Shown here one piece after another: positions 54,201 to 61,688 of a DNA stretch of 64,000 bases. Below the pieces are notes generated by a model that saw nothing but the letters and a program-made list of their open reading frames with translations, searched no databases and had not been told where the DNA came from. The translations under genes were made by a program, and so were the position numbers. The stretch is taken from the NCBI GenBank assembly GCA_012845835.1, contig JABAKD010000019.1, forward strand, positions 9,659,584 through 9,723,583, written 5' to 3'. Source of the stretch: Undaria pinnatifida. Lineage: Eukaryota > Sar > Phaeophyceae > Laminariales > Alariaceae. How positions within the stretch are numbered: the stretch's first letter is position 1; each line of letters begins with the position of its first letter.

Positions 54201-57200
54201 CAGCTCCGGCTCGCAAGACCGCTTTTAACCATCGTGACTGCCTTGTCGCAGGTACTCTCACATGATCTAAAAATCCATTGCCTTGTGGAGTTCGATACAA
54301 GATTGCGGCGTTTCGTAAGTGGGAGAAAATTAAACCCGTTTTTGATTCTGTTGCGACCGGAATCTACCGTGTGCGACCGGACTTTTCAATCACCTACAAA
54401 CCGCGATGCACCGAGGACGGAGAAGCATATTACGTACAACCAAATAGACAGTGTACCGATGAAACGATTGGCCTATTATAGTTCATGCAATGGACCGAGA
54501 AAGGACAATGCTCATGCGCACGGGGACGTGCGTATGGTTATACCGGTAATGTTTTGTTGCGAGATGTATTTGTAGATACAGTTGAAAATTGATGCTTAAG
54601 TGGAGAATATTACTTAGTGCAAACAGTTATTTTGTCAACAATAATGTTAACACTGCTCGCCAGTTACGAATAATTAAAGGTGCACACCCCGGACAGCTCA
54701 TGAGCTAGCTCATCCATCGTGTATAGCTCCTGCGTTCAAAACATGTGCAGATGAGCTATCGCCTATAGCTCAAGCGTTGAAGAGATGTGCGGATCATGTA
54801 GCTCCTATAGCTCATCCAGAGCCAAATGTCGTGTAGCTCGTATAGCTCATCCCGGGCAAACATGTGCGGATAAGCTAGCGATGATAGCTCACCCTTTCAA
54901 AACACGTGCAGATGAGCTATCGTCTATAGCTCAAGCCGAGGAAACATGGGCAGTTCATGTAGCTCATACAGCTCATTCCGGGACAAATGAGCTGCTCATG
55001 TAGAACTTATAGCTCACCTTGGTGAAATATGTGTGGACGAGCTATCCTGTATAGCTCAAGCTTTGAAAATATTTGCAGATGAGCTACTGTCTATAGCTCA
55101 AGTCGGGAAAACATGTGCAGATGAGCTATCGTCCATAGCTCAAGCCGGAGAAAAATGTGCAGGTGAGCTATCCTCTATAGCTCGAGCGTTCAAAACATGT
55201 ACAGATGAGCTATCCTCTATAGCTCACCCCACGAGCTAGCTCATGTACGTAGCTCATTGTAGCTCTTCCAGGGAAAGACATGCAGGTGCTTAGATGTTAA
55301 GATGAACAAACCTGGCATCCGGGACGAGTGTGAATGTAGGCTATACTACTCACCATCCAGGCGAAACTTCAACGTCGGTACGTGCGACAGTATCGTACCC
55401 CCTTTCAACGTAAAAACAAATACACCTGGTACACTGTAGCTGGTATTAATACCGTACTTTCTACGCATATCACAGCATTAGCATTTAACTCCATTGAACA
55501 CATAACATCAGCACTTAGCCAATGCGGCCATGTTGGCAAGCAGCAGCATTTGAAATCCGCACATCCCCATCCCTCCAACACGGCTTCGGGTAGCCCACCA
55601 CCAGGTGCAAAAAAAATACAACGCAAGAGACAGAAACAAAACGTCACTTGCATCGCCTAAACAAAAATAAAAGAGACGATCAAGCAGATACATACAGCAA
55701 AAACTATCTACCGCTGCCCCCCATTCATCCCCAAGACTTCTAGACCGAGCCTTCCCCTGCGGAGTCGCCGCAGCCGGCGTTAACGCCCTCTTCGCCCGCA
55801 AACCCCGCCTCCCCTACGTACTCATTTTGGGCGGCGTCCACGCCCGCTTCGCCCGCAGATCCCGGCTCGCCCGCAGAAAGGGTGGCCACCTCCGCCTCCG
55901 GGTTGGAGGAACGGCGAGGTACCGCCTGAAGCGCCTGCTCAGTTGAGAGAGCCGGGACTTCAATGGGAATGAGTTCGATGTTTCCGTAGAGGAACATGAC
56001 CATCTCCGCGGAAATAGGCTGCTCCGGTGACACGCCATGAGACGCCCGGCCGTGCTAAAGTCCCTCTCCAGGACGGCAGAAGACCGGCACGGAGAGCAGT
56101 ACGCGAGCCACGCGGGCCATGCTGGGGTAGATTAGCTGCCCCTCGTTGGCCCAAGACGAGAGCAGGTCACGCTGGGCGTGTTGTGTGGTGTTGCATGTGT
56201 ATGCGTGCGAGCTCTTGTTTGTGGGTGGCAGGTACCCGAGTTGAGTTGGGTTGAGTTGTACTTGGTCTGGTGGTGCTTGGGCTTGGTTGATGGTTATGGT
56301 TGTGCCGAAAACACAAATCCACCGGTACTCTGTCTATCTATCTGGCATATTAAGAATAGAAAAGCTTCGATCTCGTATATAAAAGATGTATGGATGTTTG
56401 TGCTCATGGTGTGGTGTGTATGAGCTCGTACCTATGATTAGCAACAGCTCATGAGCTAGCTCATATAGCTCTTACAGCTCAAGAACTCTAAACATGCGCA
56501 CATGAGCTATCCTCTATAGCTCAAGCGTCAAAAGCATATGCAGATGAGCTGTCGTCTGTAGCTCAAGATTTGAAACATGTGCGAATCATGTAGCTCCTAT
56601 AGCTCATCCAGGGTCAACTGAGCTAGCTCATGTATCTCGTGTAGCTCATCCTGGGCAAACATGTGCGGATGGGCCATCGGCTATAGCGCACCCCTCCAAA
56701 ACATGTACAGATGAGCTACCTTTTGTAGCTCAAGCCAGGAAAACATGTGCAGCTCATGTGGCTCCCGTAGCTCACCCGTGAGCTACCGTCGAAAAGAGCT
56801 ACCTCGAGCTACGGTAAGCTGATCCGTTCGGGGTGTGGGTGGAATTATGGCTCGTATGAACTTATGTCAACGATTGCACATCAATAAGCTACGTTTTACC
56901 GAAAATGCGTACGAGTATACAGTCCAGAATTCAGGAGCAAAGGCTCACAAAGAATTATCTATTTTATGCTCTTCAGCGTACGATTAGTATCAGACCGTTT
57001 ATTTGTTCAATGCGTATCCTAGGATCGTATTGAGGTGACTTAGTAAATTTACAGCAATAACCTTTTTTTTTTTTGTTCCGGGAATATAGCTCGATGATGG
57101 ACTATGACTACACCCATATTACAATACTATTGGTATTAGTAGTTCTATCCGTTTCTATTTTTCAAGTAAGTAAGTACGTAAGTACATAAAAACAACAACT

Positions 57201-60200
57201 GAACAGTGAGAATCTTTTATTTGGACACTTTTGCAAAATTCTCTTTGTTTAGTATTGTTCATCTATTTGGTACAATTCAGGAAGCGTGTTTTAAACACAG
57301 TAGACGTATCTTTGCGTTTTAGCTTGTAGGGTATTTATCTCTGGTAACTACGCCAAGCGTATTTTTTATACGTATATTTCCTTGCATTTTTTGTTTTTGT
57401 AATTGTGTGAATAACATAGCTGCATCCATATTGCCGCGGTTGATACACTGTATTGAATATGTGACCCATTTGTTTTTGATATAATTTCCAAGTATAAGGC
57501 TTCTCTATCAACCTGATTTTGCATCAAGGGGGCGTGTTGAGAGTATGAACCTTGGATTCAAATCAAAATTAATGTGCAGTCTCTTAGAGCCGTCTATTTG
57601 AACGAATGAGATAAGCGGTTGAAATTTACGTTGAATCTCCGGTGTAACATAGATGTAAACGTGTATTTGAGCATGTTGAGTTTGTCCCGTTGTCCCCGTA
57701 TTCTACCGGACTACGGGCATTGTTCGGTGATGATCTAGTGGTGATGAAATTCACCATGATCACTCTCCCTTTTGTCCCTTCTCTCCCTTCTCTCCCTTCT
57801 ATCCTTTCTTTCCTCTTCCTCTCTCTTTCGTCTCAAGCGCCCTTTCCAAACCACCCCTTTTTTCTTATCACAATTGATCTTAACAGACACTTCGGTGCCA
57901 CCACTGCATCTCTTCGCATAAAGACAGAGCCTCCAAACACAAATTGCGTTCACAGGATATTTACAGAGCAGGGACTCTCACTCCCACAGATACATCTTGC
58001 AACAAGTAGAGTACAGGCAGCGATATGTATATAGATATTTCGGTATCTGCTCCAAAATTTGTCGCTGCCCAGCCTCCACCGACCCCCTCCTCCCTAGCTT
58101 TCATTTCTGTTGTCGCCGTCAGGCATTCGCCGTCACTATCATTATCTTGGTTGCTGTTACGGCGGTTCGCGCTCAACAGGTCCTCACGCGTACATGATAG
58201 CACCTATCTCGCACATGTGATATAACGGACTCATCGACAGGATGATGGGAAAACCCCCACTCCCACTTGTTGGTCCTTCTGGTCTTATGAGCACTTCCTC
58301 CACCTTCGTTCAGACCATTTCTGACCTCATGTAAACCGCTAGGTCAAGTGACATGCTGCGACCAAATTTGCCCTTGTTGGCCATGCTCACCCGGCACTGT
58401 TAGCAGCTGCGGATGCTTTTCTCGGGTCCCTGATCCTGGAGGGTGTTTTCGTAGGTGGAAACGGCAAAGGTTTTACGACAAGCATTGGCGTCCCCATGCT
58501 ACAGGCGTGCGCAGCTCGTTGTAGATAACGGCGTAAGGCGTGGGTCGGTTTGTTGCGATAGTCCCCCGCCGACTCGAGCACCTCTTTGTTGCACTTGCAG
58601 AAAAATTTGAACAGGGATTTCCATTGTTCGAATATCGCTCCCGACCGCTGTTATTGTTGTGACCAATCACGCCAGGACTGGCCTCAACTACTCAGAATTT
58701 GCCGTGGTGGTTGAAACGGGAGGCTTCAGCACCGAGCAGCAAGTCGAGACTATCGTGAAGACTCTCTCGTCTAGGTGATTTACACATGCCATTGGCTAGT
58801 TGGGGGGCAGATCGTTATTTCGTAGATTCGTGGGCTCGGTGGTGATTGGTTCATGTAACATGTGATTGGTCGATTGTTTGATTGGCTGGTTGTCTGATTG
58901 GTTGGTTCATGCATTTTGTCGTGAACCGATCGATTGGTTGGTGGTTCATTGATTGATTGGTTGATTGATAATTTAATTGGTTGACTCGCTTGTTGGTTGG
59001 TCAGGTGGTTGGTTGGCAGGTTGGTTGATTGATTGGTTGGTTCGATGGTTGATTGATTGATTAGTTGATTGATTGAATAGTTGATTGATCGATTGGTTGG
59101 TTGGTTGGTCGGTGGGTTGGTTGATTCAATTATTGATGAATAATGGGTTTATTTATCGACCAATTACTTGATTGATTTGTTCAGTTGGTCGGTGGGTTAA
59201 CTAGTCCGTTGGCTTGTTGATTGGTTGATCTGCCGATCAGCAGGTTGGTTGTTCGATGAGTTTGGACGAGCTAATGCACTGATCATCGTGGGTTCGTCGG
59301 TGTGAAGATCAGACGGTCTGTCGACCATCGTTTCCGATCCAACTTGCCCCGGCTAGCTGGCTGGTTCAGCATGATCAAATCATCGCGGCAAACGCGCACT
59401 TACCGATGACAGGTCCGACGAGCAGCTGACAACGCTCCGCGAAGGCCTCGTGCGGGGTCGATCCTCGATTGTGTACGGAACCACCAAAGGACCGTACGTT
59501 GACGATATGGTACCTTTCCACGGTACGGCATCAAAGTTTCTCCGAGAGGTACGAGATAGAGTGAAAAAAGGTCGTGTACCCTTGAAGAATGCCCATAAAA
59601 AAGCAGGCAGCCCCCACCGTCCCACGCACCCATTGCTTTAGCTTTTTGTTAAAGCATAGCATCAGCCGCCCGCACAAATTCAAAAACTGTAAATAAGAGC
59701 CCATTTTCATATCACTCGAAAAAACAAGCTATTTACATATTATTTTTAGTACATTCTTTGCCCTCCGACAATGTAGCGTAGATGCCTTTCCGATGTAATC
59801 GAATATCCTTCTATAAATCAGCAGTAGCACCTAATATGAAGTCGAATGATCGCACCATAATGCAGTGGCATCTTCCGCCAACTACTTGCCCACTTCCTTT
59901 CCCCACATCTTCTCCTTTATCTACTATTTCTTTTTCCTGTATATGGTTTAGCTGAAAGTCTACCTTGATCCTCATCAACATTGCCACCCCAGGCCAGTGG
60001 CCGTAGTCCTCCCGATTCTTCCTCCCTTCCCCTCGCGGCCTGACGATCCCTCAGAGAGATAGTCTATATCGATGAACTCTGTGCAAAATCGCGACCTGAG
60101 TGGTCACAGAAATTATTTGGAATAGTCGCTCCTTGCACACGCCTTTCCGCGCCTTACATATCGTAATCCACCGCGCGCGCTTGCGGGCATCGTCCTTTTA

Positions 60201-61688
60201 TTCCTCGCGCGAAACGCGACATTACATCTCGTCAGGACAAAACCCCGCTTTTGGCCGCGCACCGTACTACTCGTACTTTTTCGCGCTGCGCATGTGAAAG
60301 GGACGCCCGAGTTTCTTTCCTGCTCTCACGCTCAGCCAGTAAACCAAAGTTGTTTATAGTTTATGTAAGTTTCAACACCAACCAAGGGTAGGGTATTATA
60401 GTACTACACGCCTTAATGTTCCCCGCTTTTCATACCCCGTCTTTTGTATCGCGAAATGCCCTGAGACTCAACAGATAAACTGACTGCAAACCACTTTGTT
60501 GGCGCCGCGCGCAGCAACACATATTGCAGTAGTGTATGGCGGCTGTGAACATCACGAAGCCGAAAGACACAAAAACGTTTGAAGAGCGCTAAATAAGCGG
60601 GTATCACCAGGGCACGAGCTTTACTAGTGAACACTCTACCTTGGCGTTGGGTAGCAGTCCTAAGCAAGGCCTCCGGGAAATCCTTGCATGGGCCGTCACC
60701 TGTTTGAGTGATCTGATGAAAATCCCTCAAAAACGTCGTCCGGAGTTATTGTTCTGGTCTCCCGCTTCCCTGTCTAGACCAACTTGAATAGCAGACGGGC
60801 AGGATGCCTACTGCCACCATCACTAACTTTGGTTTCTGTGCACGTGCGGGAACTCCAGCAAACGTACCTCGAAGTATATTAACCATCGATTCGGCCATAT
60901 ACCACGCATAAATAATGGTATATTGCATCCAGGTTTCCATGCTGGCGTTTGCCCGACGCAAGACCATTTCAAGCGGCAGGCAAAAAGGTCGAAAACCCCG
61001 TTCCATTATATGTGTGTAGCACGGAGTCATCCCACGGAAGGGGTGCAGCAGAGTCCAAGAAATTTCTGAGCTCCTAACATGAGGAGCTAGCTGAATATCT
61101 CACCCGAAACATGACTTCGAAGGCGTTCGTTCGTGCAACCCGACCAACACTTCTTCCATGCCCTAATGCGCCCTAGAAAAAAGTACTCGCCGTGAAGTTA
61201 CTTGACTAATGACTAGCCGCCCGGTACAATATTAGCTAATACAACAACTGCAATCCCTACACCGTGGGATGACTCCACGGTCCGCACAGTACAAGGTGAG
61301 GTTTGTACTGTTTATCTGGCGGGTTCGGTCTTACACATTACAGCAATAAACTGCCTATAGAAAAATGCGCTTGTTACAAATTTGTTGCTCGCTCATGACA
61401 TACACAGACTCTCCTCACCCTCTTGCCAACCCTTCCGCCCCCCCGGCTGGCCAACATTGAGCTATTTTCCTCAAACCTGTACTTGCGCCCCATATCGTTT
61501 CGTCGTTTCCTTTTCGCGTTTCCTCCAATATGCCTTGGGGCGGCGGCCCAACACTCTAAATGTGTGTTCACTCAGGTTCAGGCGAGCTTGGGCAACGGGG
61601 GCCTTTGGGAATGCCTTCCGACTAACCTTGGCGCGGACATGCTCTCTCCGAGAACACGGGCGAATTTTCCCCCCGGACCGCGCAAAAG
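38452..61688 (+). CDS. GT47 gene B: exostosin-like glycosyltransferase (spliced locus, last exon not found)
   Basis: Six exons: 38452-39264, 49421-49524, 50356-50472, 58676-58774, 59413-59548 and 61576-61688. All junctions are GT-AG with matching phases and give about 460 residues plus an unfinished last codon. The protein has a short cytosolic tail and a membrane anchor (residues about 27-46, HILGAILIVLGGTIL). It then has the exostosin N-lobe (VNVYVYEDLVFD; IWLHQSLL; PEDADVFYVPLYPVLG; DHIVVCAWW; VPFTFVGTASGR), SRSRFCFCPRGD, RRIFDAISAGCIPVL, PFLRTGLNYSEFAVV and the C-terminal helices. It is probably a Golgi type II glycosyltransferase of cell-wall or matrix polysaccharide; the sugar specificity is unknown. 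The start is the first ATG after an in-frame stop at 38422-38424. Intron 1 is 10.2 kb and intron 3 (8.2 kb) contains a copia element. It is a paralogue of gene A. Confidence 0.82.
39910..40020 (-). mobile_element. R1 MITE fragment
   Basis: GGCGCGAGCTACGATAGAGG, then GGTGACGGGGCCGTTTACCC and CGAAATCGTCGGAACG. It is the only clear R1 copy outside the first 20 kb. Confidence 0.5.
40055..40135 (-). repeat. R3 fragment, inverted
   Basis: GCCACGCGGCTTGCGAAGTT, AAGTTTCAACC and CTCACAGCTTACG are a diverged reverse copy directly before the R3 left arm. Confidence 0.45.
40445..41030 (+). repeat. C-rich simple sequence
   Basis: Several C homopolymers of 10-20 bp (40484-40500, 40788-40797, 40812-40830, 40951-40963, 40978-40989). 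Confidence 0.9.
41030..41270 (+). repeat. R7 dispersed repeat, copy 3
   Basis: GAGTCGTTCTACGGTCGTCC, TTTCTTCATCGAAATCGCTG, TGGCATCCTTCCTCGCGTCG and AGCAGCCATGAAACGTTCG match 1365-1600 in order. Confidence 0.65.
41600..44615. other. Intronic stretch, no recognised gene
   Basis: Contains a 41-bp tandem duplication at 42615-42690 (TCTAAATCGAAGCCTTCGGC twice) and CAG/CAA-rich patches at 41720-41880. No supported exon. Confidence 0.45.
44625..44965 (+). repeat. R4 repeat copy
   Basis: Ends are rich in the palindrome TTGCGACACGGTGTCGCAA. The middle reads GTGTCGGCATGGCGTGGGGC, GCTATCGCTCAGCCAAAACG and GGAGATATGTGGTATCTTGG. An inverted copy is at 46075-46365 and a tandem partial copy follows. Confidence 0.8.
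44966..45230 (+). repeat. R4 partial copy interrupted by R3
   Basis: GTCGGCATGGCGTAAGGCTA to CAAGGAGATA, then an 81-bp R3 insertion, then GGAGATATATATGTGGTATC and TTGGTGCAACCGAAAAAAGT. It resumes R4 where it left off. Confidence 0.8.
45049..45129 (+). mobile_element. R3 insertion with 7-bp target duplication
   Basis: The 81-bp R3 unit (CTATAAAAATTAAAATATAC ... GTGTGTGATACTCC) is flanked by GGAGATA at 45042-45048 and 45130-45136. The uninterrupted R4 copy at 44823 has GGAGATA once. This is direct evidence of insertion. Confidence 0.75.
45569..45946 (+). other. Unassigned 125-residue open frame
   Basis: Open frame on + in intron 1 of gene B. The second half looks protein-like (HLSEFCLGLAEIARNGVYHN, DLVEIGVDVEYVHRFPILLF). 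The GVYHNDL piece faintly recalls the HxD loop of protein kinases, but no other kinase motif is visible. It could be an exon or exon relic of a nested gene, or chance. Confidence 0.2.
46075..46365 (-). repeat. R4 repeat copy, inverted
   Basis: CCAAGATACCATATATCTCC, GGCTGAGCGATAGCTTCAAT and GTAGCCTTACGCCATGCCGA are the reverse of 44625-44965. The ends again carry GACACCGTGTCGC palindromes. Confidence 0.8.
46370..47265. other. Intronic stretch, no recognised feature
   Basis: Nothing supported. Confidence 0.5.
47266..47466 (-). other. Possible minus-strand coding relic
   Basis: The minus-strand frame THILVDRYVDYGKESIAWLI, then ATAAGQTVPERDQALHDKLV, looks like true protein and weakly recalls the start of DUF6604-type domains (YxxYK..T..f..WL...a). 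An upstream minus-strand frame (FDEESGWTPGWVGKPTTHNT) ends at a GTAAGT donor in a compatible phase. It has no start codon or acceptor, so this is probably a decayed gene nested in intron 1. Confidence 0.25.
47470..49420. other. Intronic stretch, no recognised feature
   Basis: T-rich and short frames only. Confidence 0.45.
49421..49524 (+). CDS. GT47 gene B exon 2
   Basis: 104-nt exon between gtgcgcag and CGCAGCAG|GTAAAT, phase 0 to phase 2. It encodes VANDISPGSLIAMGDNDVNW, then SVYADNMSRS, and joins exon 3 as SRSR-FCFCPRGD. That is the normal run-in to the GT47 FCLxPxGD motif (Y...M..S.FC). A further small exon between exons 1 and 2 cannot be excluded. Confidence 0.7.
49525..50355 (+). other. 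Intron 2 of GT47 gene B
   Basis: 831 bp, GTAAAT to TTCATGCAG. An open + frame at 49689-50144 (151 residues) inside it has no motif. Confidence 0.6.
50356..50472 (+). CDS. GT47 gene B exon 3 with FCFCPRGD and GCIPVL
   Basis: 117-nt exon between ttcatgcag and TTGCG|GTAGGC. It encodes FCFCPRGDTPSSRRIF, DAISAGCIPVLTAQE and LPFL. It has the same length and phase as gene A 1226-1342. Confidence 0.85.
51087..51507 (+). repeat. Copia 2 5' LTR
   Basis: Shares TACCGGACTACGGGCATTG, CACCATGATCACTCTCCC and AACAGACACTTCGGTGCCAC with the 3' LTR. A C/T-rich tract (CTCTCCCTTCTCTCC) is inside. Unlike the 3' LTR it has a doubled TTGAATCTTACG unit. Confidence 0.9.
51593..52730 (+). pseudogene. Copia 2 gag
   Basis: The frame at 52021-52464 reads NISNLEDIKNWHRDNRILFD, AAWDGIVSKYQNFTRQCRR and YYLRDELVDMGKVF, a copia-type gag. 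A +1 shift near 52440 leads to LEGLTDEYPRIKYSA and a zinc knuckle CSHCKKPGHRFENC (CX2CX4HX4C), then a stop at 52721. Upstream, an AGCATC hexamer array (51624-51692) encodes Ser/Ile repeats and may be outside the original gene. Confidence 0.82.
51624..51692 (+). repeat. CAGCAT/CAGTAT hexanucleotide array
   Basis: About eleven units of CAGCAT with CAGTAT variants, in the leader of copia 2. Confidence 0.9.
52913..53960 (+). pseudogene. Copia 2 protease, pre-integrase and truncated integrase
   Basis: Protease motif MTSDSGASSHLNDG, substrate strand GLGRHLFSGG, and pre-integrase WQKRLGHPNGQVMAKL. A stop at 53696, then CYTCKINERTQQKHP (the CxxC of the integrase zinc site) and the first catalytic Asp in STDLLGPVTPKAIGGYAYM. 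The similarity ends soon after, before the second Asp. Confidence 0.82.
53960..54682 (+). other. Copia 2 internal remnant, unassigned
   Basis: Open frames (e.g. AAFRKWEKIKPVFDSVATGI, YRVRPDFSITYKPRCTEDGE) without copia motifs. It may be rearranged pol or captured sequence. Confidence 0.4.
54690..55265. repeat. AGCTC subterminal repeat array, left
   Basis: About nine units of some 50-60 bp built on ATGAGCTATC(G/C)TCTATAGCTCAAGC plus AAAACATGTGCAG. AGCTCAT and its complement ATGAGCT alternate, so the array can fold on itself. Confidence 0.9.
55735..56160 (-). pseudogene. hAT transposase C-terminal (dimerisation) domain, broken
   Basis: Minus-strand reading, from high to low coordinates: GQLIYPSMARVARVLLSVPV, then after a frameshift ERDFSTAGRLMACHRSSL, then after another frameshift SAEMVMFLYGNIELIPIEVP. 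This order matches the hATC signature (YPxLaxxAxxxLxxPxxSxxSERxFSxAGxxxxxxRxxLxPxxxexLxFLxxN). An acidic Gly/Ala/Glu-rich tail with repeated AGEAG/AGEPG follows to TAG. The N-terminal and catalytic parts are missing. Confidence 0.78.
56440..56820. repeat. AGCTC subterminal repeat array, right
   Basis: The same units as the left array (CATGAGCTATCCTCTATAGC, GATGAGCTGTCGTCTGTAGC, ...), ending with GAGCTACCTCGAGCTACGG before the right terminal repeat. Confidence 0.9.
57535..57965 (+). repeat. Copia 2 3' LTR
   Basis: TGTTGAGAGTATGAACCTTG to TATTTACA, followed by target duplication GAGCA. It is clearly diverged from the 5' LTR by substitutions and small indels, so the insertion is not recent. Confidence 0.9.
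57971..58675 (+). other. Rest of intron 3 of gene B
   Basis: No motif or repeat recognised. It ends with the acceptor of exon 4. Confidence 0.5.
58676..58774 (+). CDS. GT47 gene B exon 4 with NYSEFAVV
   Basis: 99-nt exon between cacgccag and TCTAG|GTGATT. It encodes TGLNYSEFAVVVETGGF, then VETIVKTLSS. It lies 711 bp after the 3' LTR of copia 2. The match to gene A 8233-8331 in length, phase and sequence shows the reading frame is intact on both sides of the retrotransposon. Confidence 0.82.
58850..59275 (+). repeat. TTGATTGG/TTGGTTGG array in intron 4 of gene B
   Basis: Continuous 4-8 bp repeat: GATTGGTTGATTGATTGG with TCGATTGG and GGTTGGTT variants. A weaker relative lies in the matching intron of gene A (9890-9935). 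Confidence 0.88.
59413..59548 (+). CDS. GT47 gene B exon 5
   Basis: 136-nt exon between gatgacag and CGAGAG|GTACGA. It encodes SDEQLTTLREGLVRGRSS, IVYGTTKGP and MVPFHGTASKFLRE. The matching exon in gene A is 10500-10635. Confidence 0.8.
59640..61015 (+). other. Intron 5 of gene B, first part
   Basis: No gene recognised. Intron 5 spans 59549-61575. Confidence 0.5.
61020..61210 (+). repeat. R5 repeat copy in intron 5 of gene B
   Basis: GGAGTCATCCCACGGAAGGG, GTGCAGCAGAGTCCAAGAAA, TTTCTGAGCTCCTAACATGA, GGAGCTAGCTGAATATCTCA and CGACTTCGAAGGCG-like TGACTTCGAAGGCGTTCGTT. It matches 12005-12190. Confidence 0.65.
61576..61688 (+). CDS. GT47 gene B exon 6
   Basis: 113-nt exon between gttcactcag and GCAAAAG|GTATAG. 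It encodes VQASLGNGGLWECLPTNLGA, then DMLSPRTRANFP. Its counterpart in gene A is 11797-11909. The remaining C-terminal codons were not located; they may lie in 61.7-64 kb or beyond the window. Confidence 0.7.

Larger units (their letters stand above)
54683..56837 (-). mobile_element. hAT-type DNA transposon remnant nested in copia 2
   Basis: Imperfect terminal inverted repeats (CACACCCCGGACAGCTCA at the left; inverse of CACACCCCGAACGGATCA at the right) bracket 2.16 kb. Both ends carry arrays of GAGCTATC-CTATAGCTCA units (54690-55265 and 56440-56820). The middle encodes a frameshifted hAT C-terminal dimerisation domain on the minus strand. Dense short subterminal repeats are characteristic of hAT elements. 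I could not confirm an 8-bp target duplication. Confidence 0.7.
51087..57965 (+). mobile_element. Copia 2: Ty1/copia LTR retrotransposon, nested and defective
   Basis: LTRs 51087-51507 (421 bp) and 57535-57965 (431 bp) start TGTTGAAAGTATGA/TGTTGAGAGTATGA and end TTCACA/TTTACA. They are flanked by 5-bp target duplication GAGCA (51082-51086 and 57966-57970). Purine tract AAGGGGGCG precedes the 3' LTR. Gag, protease, pre-integrase and the start of integrase are readable with stops and a frameshift. Reverse transcriptase and RNase H were not found; the hAT element occupies that part. It lies in intron 3 of GT47 gene B, in the sense direction. Confidence 0.93.
50473..58675 (+). other. Intron 3 of GT47 gene B, carrying copia 2
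   Basis: Starts GTAGGC and ends CACGCCAG. Subtracting the retrotransposon and its target duplication leaves about 1.3 kb, a size nearer the gene's other introns. Confidence 0.7.
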
